Below are positions 18,770 to 29,195 of a stretch of 64,000 nucleotides of DNA, in pieces (position 1 is the stretch's first letter; every line of letters begins with the position of its first letter). Source of the DNA: Urophycis tenuis (lineage: Eukaryota > Chordata > Actinopteri > Gadiformes > Phycidae); the NCBI GenBank assembly GCA_036785325.1, contig JAXIVH010000064.1, forward strand, positions 1,172,001 through 1,236,000. Reading direction: 5' to 3'. Below the pieces are notes generated by a model. The model was not told the DNA's origin. It made no database searches and was given only the letters and a program-made list of their open reading frames with translations. Both the position numbers and the translations under genes were made by a program.

Positions 18770-20087
18770 TTCGACGTCATTTGTTCTGCAACTATTTTTT
18801 GTTTCTTACTCTGGGTTTGCATAATATAGGCTATCCTGCATTTTTGTGTCAGAATAATACTTAGTATAATTTTGTGACACTGCCAGTGCTACATTAATGC
18901 AGGTACTATTACTGTAGGTGTTGTTGGAAATATGCATCATGAATGAATGTTAAGGTTACATGGAACATGACATTTATTGAATAGGCTAGACTACATGGTG
19001 CTGTTGTGCAAAGCCCATGTTTAATTATTTGGTGCTGTATGTCTTTTCTTTACTGCTGCTTGAGCATAGACAGAGATTTAATTGACAATTTTCTAAATTG
19101 GTTAACTATCAGAAGCACTTACCTCCAAACTTGATCTCATGACTAATCTAACTGCGAATATGAATTGAAAATAACCCCTTGTGCGTTTAAATGAGCACAA
19201 CCAAAGTTAAAAGGTGGATTGTTACAATGTAAGCTGAGCAATAGTTGTCATACTGTCCTCCCAATTATTATTTTTGAGTAAAATACACATTATTATGCTG
19301 TTTTTAATCAATGAAAATGTCAATTTCGGTTGGTTATTACATATTACACCAATTGTTACATTTTGCTAAAAAAAATATTGCAACACCCGCATTATGTAGT
19401 AACAACCGCAATATGTAATAACTTATTACATAATGCGGCAAAATGTATTACATATTACGTTCAATAAGTTTACTACATAATGCGGCAGATTATTACAAAA
19501 TGCGGCAGTTATTACATAATGGCGTGCAAATTTATTACATTATTACATAATGTGGTGTTATTACATAATGCGGTGTTACACACCTGTCAAAAGAAAATAA
19601 GTTAGAATTCCACTTGAATGCAAGTACACAAGCATAGTTGGATAAGAAGTAAGATTTTCCTAACCATGTCAAGTGCATAAAACTTGTGACATTTGAATAA
19701 TGTTGAGATGGAGAACAGTGGCATTTTAATCAACATTACCCTGCCTCGATTTTCTACCAGAATGACACATTACTGATACAGACAGACATATTTATGCTGA
19801 AATACAAAAGTAAATCCTAAAGACCTAGAACAACAAATGTCAGGGCGCTATTATGATGAAACACCTCTGCTAAAACTATCACAAACTTTGCAAAATATAG
19901 AATTTAGGTTAGGCCTACTTTGCAAGCATCGTTTGATAGCCTACTAGTTTCTACATTATACATTTATCCGTAGATAGCAAGAATACAGTCAAGAGAGATA
20001 AGTATAATGTTACTACACTATTTACAAAATTGCTCATTCACCAAAAAAGCTTGAAGTAACTATCCTGTTCCTGCTGTACATTCTACC
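18770..20087. other. AT-rich intergenic stretch with one motif cluster
   Basis: No coding exon recognised on either strand. The notable content is the ATTACATAATGCGG cluster at 19325-19585. The remainder is AT-rich unique-looking sequence. Confidence 0.6.
19325..19585. repeat. Clustered ATTACATAATGCGG motifs with a hairpin
   Basis: At least nine variants of TTATTACATAATGCGG occur in both orientations. The central part reads CCGCAATATGTAATAA, C, TTATTACATAATGCGG, a 33-bp palindrome with one mismatch. Possibly a MITE built of short inverted and direct repeats; no target duplication identified. Confidence 0.7.
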
Positions 20088-21187
20088 CTTAGGGGAAATC
20101 CTGCGCAGCCACTCCATCTCCTTCCACTGCTTTGACGATGACGTTCAGCTATATCTCCCCCTAAAGGCTGATGGTCAGGCTGCGCTACAATCATTGCTTG
20201 ACTGTCTGGCCGACATCAAGGCATGGATGAGTGCAAATTTCCTCAACCTAAATGAACAGAAGACTGAGACAATTGTCTTTGGCAAAACTCCTCCAGCTTT
20301 TTCCACCTTTGCCCTGGGCCCTCTTGCCTCAAAAATCAAGCCTTCGGTCAGAAACCTGGGCGTTATCAAATTTGAACAGCAGGTTAGTGCTGTAGTCAGA
20401 AAAAGCTTTTTCCACCTAAGAACCCTAGCAAAGACCAAAGCCTACCTGCCCCGTAGTGCTCTAGAGAGAGTCATCGATGCCTTTATCTCTTCACAACTGG
20501 ACTACTGCAATGCCCTATATACTGGCATCGACAAATCCCAGATCCGCCGCCTGCAGTTGGTTCAGAACTCTGCCGTCCGACTTCTCACCTGTACAAAAAA
20601 ACGTGATCATATCACCCCGGTTCTCGCATCGCTTCACTGGCTCCCCATCCGCTACCGCATCGATTTCAAACTCCTACTTACTGTATTCAAATCCCTCCAT
20701 GGTTTGGCCCCCCCCGTACTTGTCTGATCTCCTCCACCACCATATCCCCTCTAGAGCACTATGGTCAGCTGACCAACTATTGCTGGAAGTGCCCAGGTCC
20801 AGGCTCAAAACCAAAGGGGACAGAGCCTTTGCCATAGCGGCCCCCAGTCTTTGGAACCGCCTCCCTCTCCACATCCAGGCAGCCCAATCTATATATAGTT
20901 TTAAATCCCTACTAAAGACGCACCTCTTTTCACTGGCGTTCGGTTAGGGTCCCCGCTTTATTTTCTATTCTATTTATTTATTTATTTATTTATTTTTTCA
21001 CCTACTTTTTTATTTTTCTTTTTTTTTTCTATATTTTTTTTTATAATTCTGTCTTTTTATCTTTTTCTGTGTCTTGCTCTGTGATCTTGTTTTTATTCTT
21101 ATGCATTTTTTACTGTGAAGCACTTTGGTGCGGCTTAGCCGTCTGTAAATTGTGCTATACAAATAAATTTGACTTGACTTGACTTGA
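20088..21187 (+). mobile_element. 5'-truncated L2-type LINE
   Basis: Starts inside the reverse-transcriptase palm and runs to a typical fish L2 3' end: GAAGCACTTTGGTGCGGC, then GTGCTATACAAATAAATT and a TTGAC pentanucleotide tail at 21170-21187. The 3' UTR is very T-rich (20960-21060). It lies in the intron downstream of the minus-strand exon at 21304-21419. Confidence 0.85.
20091..20947 (+). pseudogene. L2 reverse transcriptase, C-terminal remnant
   Basis: Encodes HCFDDDVQLYLPLKADG, equivalent to the YADDTQLYLP catalytic box of L2 reverse transcriptases, then IKAWMSANFLNLNEQKTE, RSALERVIDAFISSQLDYCN, LHWLPIRYRIDFKLL and SLWNRLPLHIQ, and ends SLLKTHLFSLAFG at TAG 20945-20947. The frame is broken at a C run (about 20708-20717): one frame ends at 20727 and the next continues with YLSDLLHHH. 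A short gap follows RNLGVI compared with the usual family spacing (inferred from memory). Non-functional. Confidence 0.85.
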
Positions 21188-21303
21188 ACAAAGATACAGC
21201 GAAGACATAACCGTTAGCGGGAGCTAACATGTAAGTAACAGTGTAATAACACACAGAACGTAAAAAATTAAATATATAAAGTCGCATGATATATGTAACT
21301 TAC

Positions 21304-21419
21304 CATTCAGAAACCTCCTGCTGCAGCCGCAGAGTAAGCATTTCAGCCGGCATCTCTCCCTCTGGGTTAGATTCAGGCTCAAACTGGTAGGGTTGAACCA
21401 CAGAGTTTCTGCCAGCCAT
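21304..21419 (-). CDS. Likely first coding exon, P2X7 C-terminal-like fish family (partial)
   Basis: The minus-strand ATG at 21419 opens MAGRNSVVQPYQFEPE and the exon ends LRLQQEVSEW at a strong donor (GTAAGT, 21303 downward), phase 2. A QPYxFEPE start and an RLQQxVSEW end leading into a cysteine-rich WCxCGxC region are features I recall from a multicopy fish family resembling the P2X7 receptor C-terminal (ballast) domain. No downstream exon was found on the minus strand as far as 17 kb; the L2 insertion lies immediately downstream. The upstream sequence 21420-21540 is less AT-rich and could hold a promoter. It may be an isolated exon duplicate. Confidence 0.45.
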
Positions 21420-21693
21420 TGGCCGAGTCAGTCTGTAAACATTAGCACATGGCTACGGAGCCGAGCCGCAGCCCCTCGCAGAGAGGTGTGCGTGGTCTGG
21501 TGCAGCTCATTTACATAAAGGAGACAGGCCCTGAAACAGACCGTTTTGAACAGAGCTGTTTTTAGGTAATGAAGAGAGACCTACAATATTTGATCCAAAG
21601 GCAATTTTGACCAAAGCATGTAACAGAAATGTCTTTAACACACCTGGGAACTATTTTAATTTGTGGAAAAGGGGCATAAAAAAATAAATAAAT

Positions 21694-23275
21694 TGGTTCT
21701 CTGGACACATGGTCTGGAAGACCACAGCAGCTACAGGATGGGAGATGACTAGCAACCACTACGTCACTGAGCTAGGGACGTAATTTCGGTAACAACGGCA
21801 AGGAGTGACTGTGGCTCAGTGGTAAGAGCCGGGGGACAGAGAAGGTCACTCACCGACCCGGCGGCGGCGGTTCGATTCCCTCGAGATGTTGACGTGTTGA
21901 TGGTCAAGTGTTGGAGTGTTGGTGGTCGGGTTGAGGTGTCGACAGACAGACAGACCCGTTAGCCTGATATTTTGTTTTGTTTTTGGAGATGACTAGCAAC
22001 CACTACGTCACTGAGTTAGGGACGTAATTTCGGTAACAACGGCAAGGAGTGACTGTGGCTCAGTGGTTAGAGCCGGGGGACGGAGACGGTCACTCACCGA
22101 CCCGGCGGCGGCGGTTCGATTCCCTCGAGATGTTGACGTGTTGATGGTCAAGTGTTGGAGTGTTGGTGGTCGGGTTGAGGTGTCGACAGACAGACCCGTT
22201 AGCCTGATTTTTTGTTTTGTTTTTGGAGATGACTGGCAACCACTACGTCACTGAGATAGGGACGAAAATTCGGTAACAACGGCAAGGAGTGACTCTGGCT
22301 CAGTGGTTAGAGCCGGGGGACGGAGAAGGTCATTCACCGACCCGGCGGCGGCGGTTAGATTCCCTCGAGATGTTGGAGTGTTGGTGGTCGGGTTGAGGTG
22401 TCGACAGACAGACCCGTTAGCCTGATTTTTTGTTTTGTTTTTGGACATGACTGGCAACCACTACGTCACTGAGATAGGGACGAAAATTCGGTAACAACGG
22501 CAAGGAGTGACTCTGGCTCAGTGGTTAGAGCCGGGGGACGGAGAAGGTCACTCACCGACCCGGCGGCGGCGTTTCGATTCCCTGGAGACGTTGGAGTGTT
22601 GGTGTTCGGGTTGAGGTGTCGACAGACAGACCCGTTAGCCTGATTTTTTGTTTTGTTTTTGGAGATGACTGGCAACCACATCGTCACTGAGATAGGGACG
22701 AAAATTCGGTAACAACGGCAAGGAGTGACTCTGGCTCAGTGGTTAGAGCCGGGGGACGGAGAAGGTCATTCACCGACCCGGCGGCGGCGGTTAGATTCCC
22801 TCGAGATGTTGGAGTGTTGGTGGTCGGGTTGAGGTGTCGACAGACAGACCTGTTAGCCTGATTTTTTGTTTTGTTTTTGGAGATGACTGGCAACCACTAC
22901 GTCACTGAGATAGGGATGAAAATTCGGTAACAACGGCAAGTAGTGACTCTGGCTCAGTGGTTAGAGCCGGGGGATGGAGAAGGTCACTCACCGACCCGGC
23001 GGCGGTTCGATTCCCTTGAGATGTTGGAGTGTTGGTGGTCGGGTTGAGGTGTCGACAGACAGACCCGTTAGCCTGATTTTTTGTTTTGTTTTTGGAGATG
23101 ACTGGCAACCACTACGTCACTGAGATAGGGACAAAAATTCGGTAACAACAGCAAGGAGTGACTGTGGCTCAGTGGTTAGAGCCGGGGGACGAAGAAGGTC
23201 ACTCACCAACCCTGCGGCGGTGGTTCGATTCCCTCGAGATGTCGACGTGTTGGTGGTTGGGTTGAGGTGTCGACA
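21694..23275 (+). repeat. Tandem array of tRNA-derived SINE-like units (seven copies)
   Basis: Units begin GGAGATGACTGGCAACCACT at 21741, 21985, 22225, 22443, 22661, 22879 and 23094, so spacing is 244, 240, 218, 218, 218 and 215 bp. Each holds a box A-like GTGGCTCAGTGGTTAGAGCC, a box B-like GGTTCGATTCCC about 50-60 bp later, a CGACAGACAGACCCGTTAG tail and a T-rich end. This is a tRNA-like promoter layout. Short minus-strand frames across the units are by-products. The first unit is preceded by TCTGGACACATGGTCTGGAA, as in the single copy at 11.6 kb. The LINE at 23276 interrupts the last unit; its tail reappears at 26603-26629. Confidence 0.85.
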
Positions 23276-26200
23276 GATAGATAGATAGACTTTTATTTGT
23301 CATTGTACAGTGTACAACGAAATTAAGGGGGAGCGCTCCCACAGAGCTACCGTGCACAACAAACAACAAAAAAAACAAAAACAAAAACACAAACAAGGAC
23401 TAAAAGGAGTGCAATAATAAATACTGTAACTGTAGTGCAAATGAACAGAATAAATATAAAATAATTTACATTATTTAAAATAATGGTGTAAACATTTCAC
23501 ACATAATTGGGCCATGAGGTGCAGACATGGCACAGAGGCCGGAGCTGTCCAAGGTGCTGAGGGGGGGGGGGGGGGGGGTGGGAGGAGGTAGGTAGGTGGT
23601 TGGTTATTGTCCAGGGGGGCGGCAGTGTGTGTATCCGCAGCTGTTTGCAGTTGTGATGGCGCAGGGGAAGAAGCTCTTCGTCAGTCTGTTTGTGTGTGAT
23701 TTTGTTGACCTGTAGCGTCTCCCCGAAGGCAACAGATCAAACAAAGGGTGGGCCGGGTGTGAAGGGTCTCTAGTGATGGCCATGCTTCTCCGGAGACAGC
23801 AGGATGTGGCATTTTCTTCCAGGCTGGGCAGAGGCCAGCCGATGATCTTTTGAGCAGTGTTTATTACCCTCTGTACTGCCTTCCTGTCCTTGGCTGTGGA
23901 GCCTGCGTACCAGACGCCCAGACAATACGTCAGTACGCTCTCAATTGATGAGTGGTAGAAGGCCAGCAGCAGCCTCGTGTCCAGATTGTTGTTCTTAAGG
24001 ACACGCAGGAAATGTAGCCGCTGCTGAGCCTTCTTTACCAGCATCCCGGTGTTGTGAGTCCATGTGTGATCTGCAGCGATGTGGGTGCCCAGAAACCTGA
24101 AGGTGGTAACAGTCTCCACTTGCTCTCCGTTGATGAGGAGGGGGGTGTGGTCCTGTCTGATCCTCCTGAAGTCCATGATGAGTTCTTTAGTTTTCAGGAC
24201 ATTCAGGGTCAGGTTATTTTCTGTGCACCAGGATGACAGTTTCTGCACTTCATCCCTGTATGCTGTCTCGTCGTTGTTGCAGATGAGCCCAACCACTGTT
24301 GTGTCGTCCGCATATTTTATGATGCGGTTGGTTGGGTGGGCTGGAGAGCAGTCATGGGTGTACAGGGCGTACAGCAGGGGGCTCAGAACACAGCCTTGAG
24401 GGGAGCCAGTGCTGAGTGTGATTGTGGAGGAGTGATGGGGCCGAGTCTCACAGACTGTGGGCGGCTCGTCAGAAAGCTTTTGATCCAGTTGCAGGTGGAG
24501 AGGGGGATCTGTAATTCCAGTAGTTTGGAGAAAAGAATGGCTGGTAGGATGGTGTTGAAAGCCGAGCTGTAGTCCACGAAGAGCATCCTCACGTAGCTCT
24601 TCTTGTTCTCCAGGTGACTCAGCGCTGTGTGGAGTGTCAGGGCGGTGGCGTCCTCCGTAGACCGGTTTGCCCTGTATGCAAACTGGTCGGGGTCGAGGGA
24701 GGGAGGGAGACAGTCTCTGAGGTGGTGGGAGACTGATCGCTCCAGGCACTTCATGATTACAGACATCAGGGCAATGGGTCTGTAATCATTCAGGCTGTCT
24801 ATTGTGGATTTCTTGGGAATGGGGATGATGGTGGAGGCCTTCAGGCATGTGGGGACGGTGGCATGTGACAGGGAGAGGTTGAACAGTCTGGTGAGGATCC
24901 CTGCCAGTTGGTTAGCACATGCTTTGATCACCGCCCCGGGGATGCCGTCAGCACCAGCAGCTTTCCTGGGGTTCACTGCTCTCAGGTTTTTTCTCACCTC
25001 ATGCTCCTGGAGAGAGAGCGGTGGGGTGCTGGAACCGGGGGGAGGCAGTGGCTACAGGTGAGTGGTGGTGGTCTCGAAGCGGGCAAAGAAGCTGTTCAGC
25101 TCCTCTGCCAGTGAGCTGCTGCTGCTGCTGGAGGATGTGGGAGGGGCCTGTCCTTTGTAGTTGGTTAGAGCCTGGATGCCCCTCCACATCTGATGCGGGT
25201 TGTTGTCCGTCAGGTGTCCCTCTATTTTCCTCTTGTAGGAGTCATTCGCCAGCTTGATGCCCCTCCTCAGGTCAGCTCTGGCAGTGCTGTAAAGGTCTCT
25301 GTCGCCGGTCCTGAAGGCCGAGTTTTGAGCTCTGATCAGGGTCTGGACTTCTTTTGTCATCCAGGGCTACCTGTTTTGAAAGACCCGGATGCGTCTGTCC
25401 TCCATGACGTGTTCTGCACAGCACCTGATGTAGAAGAGGACAGACTTGGTGTATGTGTCCAGGTCCTGATCTTCAAAGATGCTCCACTCTGTGCAGGCAA
25501 AGCAGTCCTGCAGCTGGGCAAGAGCATTTTCAGGCCAGGCTTTGATGGTCCGGGTGGCTGGTTTGGTTTGCCTTCTGAGGGGGGTGTAGGCTGGGAAGAG
25601 GAACAGAGAGAGGTGGTCAGATTGTCCAAGGTGGGGGAGGGGGGTCGCCCTGTATGCATGTTTTATGTTTGAGTAAACATGGTCCAGTGTGTTTTTTCCC
25701 CTCGTTGCACACTTGACGTGCTGATGGAATTTGGGGAGAACAGTCTTGAGGTTTGCTTTATTAAAGTCCCCGGCGATGATTTGTACGCCATCCGGATGAG
25801 CTCTCTGCTGTTCAGTGACCATGAGCTGGAGCTGGCCGAGTGCCATGCTAACGTTAGCATCGGGAGGTATGTAAACAGCGGTGATGATGGCTGCTGTAAT
25901 CTCCCGTGGCAGGTAGAACGGCCGACACTGGACAGACATGGCCTCTAGGTCCGGTGAGCAGTAGGTGTCAATTACTCTGCTGTCCGAGCACCAGTTCTGG
26001 AGTACATACACACAGAGTCCCCCTCCTATGGTCTTACCTGAGGCTCTGGTCCGGTCGTGGCGGTGAATGGTGCGGCCTGCTAGCTCCACTGTAGCATCGG
26101 GGATATGCGGGCGCAGCCAGGATTCGCTGACAATCAGCAGACAGCACTCGCGGACGAAGTTGTCGAAGGTGATACGTGACTGCAGCTCATCCATCTTGTT

Positions 26201-26602
26201 TGCGAGGGATCTGGCGTTTGTCAGGAAGATTGATGGTAGTGGAGGTCTGTGCGGTCGGTTTCTTAGCCGAGCTAGCAGGTCTCCCCGGCATCCGCGCTTC
26301 TGCCTCCTCTCCCTGCGCCGCCTTCGGCGCCTGCCGGACCCGATAACAATCCACGGGGCGCCCGGTGGTCTCGCTATCTCCGATGAGATGTTGTGAGTCC
26401 GTGTGAAAGTGCTGGTAATGTCCATTTTTGCCTTGAGTCGGATGAGTATCAGTTCGTGGTGGGTTCGTGGTAGATAGGGTTGCTGTGACACGGGAGTGTC
26501 ACAAGTAGGCATAAAGACATAAGTACAACAACAAGGTGCACAGGTAAAGGGGAGCCTCGAGCCGCTGCGACTGTGCGCGCCGCCATAACAACACCAGCCA
26601 AG
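23276..26602 (-). mobile_element. LINE of the CR1/L2 group, near full-length, inserted in the SINE-like array
   Basis: Minus-strand element with its 3' end at the low coordinate: a (GATA)n run, then ACTTTTATTTGTCATTGTAC and GTGTACAACGAAATT (as read on plus). Short tandem 3' tails are typical of CR1/L2-group LINEs. It carries an endonuclease/reverse-transcriptase frame (23604-26512) and a GC-rich 5' region to about 26600. A run of 17 G lies in the 3' UTR at 23561-23577. The flanks are the two halves of one SINE-like unit (GTGTCGACAGA on the left, CAGACAGACAGACCC on the right). Confidence 0.85.
23604..26512 (-). pseudogene. LINE endonuclease/reverse transcriptase, two stops and one frameshift
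   Basis: Copies LINE RNA into DNA at a nicked target. Order from 26512 downward: basic region (GRRRRRRRERRQKRG); APE-type endonuclease with LPSIFLTNARSLANKMDELQ, IAGDFNKAN and LGQSDHLSLFL; linker; reverse transcriptase with NPRKAAGADGIPG, NDYRPIALMSVIMKCLE, MLFVDYSSAFNTI (catalytic Asp), TGSPQGCVLSPLLY and KYADDTTVVG; thumb and C-terminal region. TAG stops at 25367-25369 (before PWMTKEVQ) and 25052-25054 (before PLPPPGSS) are in the same frame as the sequence on both sides. A frameshift lies at about 24420-24470, because SVRLGPIT and TLSTGSPQGC are in different frames. Otherwise nearly full-length, so inactivated fairly recently. Confidence 0.88.
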
Positions 26603-26629
26603 ACAGACAGACAGACAGACCCGTTAGCC
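26603..26629 (+). repeat. Right remnant of the LINE-split SINE-like unit
   Basis: GACAGACAGACCCGTTAGCC, the tail of the tRNA-SINE-like unit, separated from its left part (ending about 23275) by the LINE. The satellite starts directly after it. Confidence 0.75.
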
Positions 26630-27030
26630 GACACCCGCGGTGTCTAGAAATTTCCAATCCTAGCTCAGTAACGGGGGGTTCTGTTATGAATTTTTTTTTT
26701 TTAAAGCCTATACCCGCGGTGTCTAGAAAGTTCCAATCCTAGCTCAGTAATGGGGGGGTCTGTTATGATTTTTTTTTTTTTTTTAAAGCCGACATCGGCG
26801 GTGTCTGGAAATTTGAAATCCTAGCTCAGTAATGAGGGGGTCTGTTATGAATTTTTTTTTTTTTTTTTTTTCTTTTTTTTTTTTAAAGCCGACACCCGCG
26901 ATGTCTAGAAATTTCGAATCCTAGCTCAGTAATGGGGGGGGGGTCTGTTATGATTTTTTTTTTTTTTTTTTTTTTAAACCCGACAACCGCGGTGTCTTTC
27001 CAATCCTAGCTCTAATGGGGGGGGGTCTGT

Positions 27031-27070
<40 letters not shown>

Positions 27071-27071
27071 C
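26630..27071 (+). repeat. Diverged edge units of the satellite
   Basis: The first five units (starts about 26630, 26709, 26791, 26890, 26982) read GACACCCGCGGTGTCTAG instead of CACACCCGGGGTGGCTAG, CTAGCTCAG instead of CTGGCTCAG, and TTTAAAGCC instead of TATAAAGCCC. The unit at 26982 has lost the CTAGAAATT part. From 27072 the units change to the main type. Confidence 0.85.
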
Positions 27072-29146
27072 TGACACCGGTGGTGGCTAGAAATTTCCAA
27101 TCCTGGCTCAGTAATGGGGGGGGGGGGTCTGTTATGATTTTTTTTTTTTTTTTTTTTATAAAGCCCACACCCGGGTTGGCTAGAAATTTCCAATCCTGGC
27201 TCAGTAATGGGGGGGGGGGGTCTGTTATGAATTTTTATTTTTTTATTTTTTTAATTTTTTTATTTTATTATTTTTTTTAGAAAGCCCACATCCGGGTTGA
27301 ATATAAATTTCCAATCCTGGCTCAGTGATGGGGGGGGGGGTCTGTTGTGATTTTTATTTTTTTTATTTTTTTTTATAAAGCCCGGGGGTGGCTAGACATT
27401 TCCAATCCTGGCTCAGTAATGGGGGGGGGGGGGGGGGGTCTGTTATGATTTTTTATTTTTTATTTTTTTTTATAAAGCCCACCCCCGGGGTGGCTAGAAT
27501 TTTCCAATCCTGGCTCAGTAATGGGGGGGGGGTGGGGGGGTCTGTTATGAATTTTAAATTTTTTAAATTTTTATTTTTTTTTATAAAGCCCACACCCGGG
27601 GTGGCTAGAATTTTCCAATAGTGGCTCTGTGATGGGGGGGGGGGGGGGGGGTCTGTTATGATTTTTTTTTTATTTTTTTTTTTTATAAAGCCCACACCCG
27701 GGGTGGCTAGACATTTCCAATCCCGGCTCAGTAATGGGGGGGGGGGTCTGTTTTGATTTTTTTTTTTTAAAGCCTATACCCGCGGTGTCTAGAAATTTCC
27801 AATCCTGGCTCAGTAATGGGGGGGGGGGTCTGTTAAGAATTTTTTTTTTTTTTTTTTTTTTTTATAAAGCCCACACCCGGGTTGCCTAGAAATTTCCAAT
27901 CCTGGCTCAGTAATGAGGGGGTCTGTTACGAATTTTTTTTTTTATTTATTATTTTTTTTTTTTTGTAAAGCCCACACCCGGGGTGGCTAGAAATGTCCAA
28001 TCCTTCCTCAGTAATGGGGGGGGGGGGGGGTTCTGTTATGATTTTTTATTTTATTTTTTTAATTTTATTATTATTTTTTTTTATAAAGCCCACACCCGGG
28101 GTGGCTAGAAATTTCCAATCCTGGCTCAGTAAAGGGGGGGGGGGGTTGTTATGAATTTATTTATTTATTTATTTATTTATTTTTTATAAAGCCCACACCC
28201 GGGTTGGCTAGAAATGTCCAATCCTGGCTCAGTAATGGGGGGGGGGGGTTCTGTTATGAATTTTTTATTTTATTTATTTTTTTTTTATATATAAAGCCCA
28301 CACCCGGGGTGGCTAGAAATTTCCAATCCTGGCTCAGTAATGGGGGGGGTCTGTTATGAATTTTTATTTTTATTTTTATAAAGCCCACACCCGGGGTGGC
28401 TAGAAATGTCCAATCCTGGCTCAGTAATGGGGGGGGGGGGGGGGTCTGTTATGAATTTTTTATTTTATTTTTTATTTTTTTATATATAAAGCCCACACCC
28501 GGGGTGGCTAGAAATTTCCAATCCTGGCTCAGTCATGGGGGGGGGGGGGGGGGGGGGGGGTCTGTTATGATTTTTTATTTTTTATTTTTATTTTTTATAT
28601 AAAGCCCACACCTGGGGTGGATAGAAATTTCAAATCCTGGCTCAGTAATGGCGGGGGGGTCTGTTATTATTATTTTTTTTTTTTTATATAAAGCCCACAC
28701 CCGGGCTGGCTAGACATTTCCAATCCTGGCTCAGTAATGGGGGTGGGGTCTGTTATTATTTTTTTTATTTATCTTTATTTTTTTTTTTTATAAAGCCCAC
28801 ATCCGGGGGGCTAGACATTTCCAATCCTGGCTCAGTAATGGGGGTGGGGTCTGTTATTATTTTTTTTATTTATCTTTATTTTTTTTTTTATAAAGCCCAC
28901 ACCCGGGGTGGGTAGAAATGTCTAATCCTGGCTCAGTAATGGGGGGGGGGTTCTGTTATGAATTTTTTATTTTATTTTATATTTTTTTATATATAAAGCC
29001 CACACCCGGGGTGGCTAGAAATTTCCAATCCTGGCTCAGTAATGGGGGGGGTCTGTTATAGTTTTTTTTTAATTTTTTATAAAGCCCACACACGGGGTGG
29101 CTAGAAATTTCCAATCCTGGATCAGTAATGGGGGGGTTCTGTTATG

Positions 29147-29195
<49 letters not shown>

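Noticed and set aside
21805..23240. Functional tRNA genes (box A and box B present seven times)
   Set aside because: The sequence between the boxes does not give a convincing anticodon arm or acceptor stem by eye, and the units are embedded in longer repeats. A tRNA-derived SINE-like repeat fits better.
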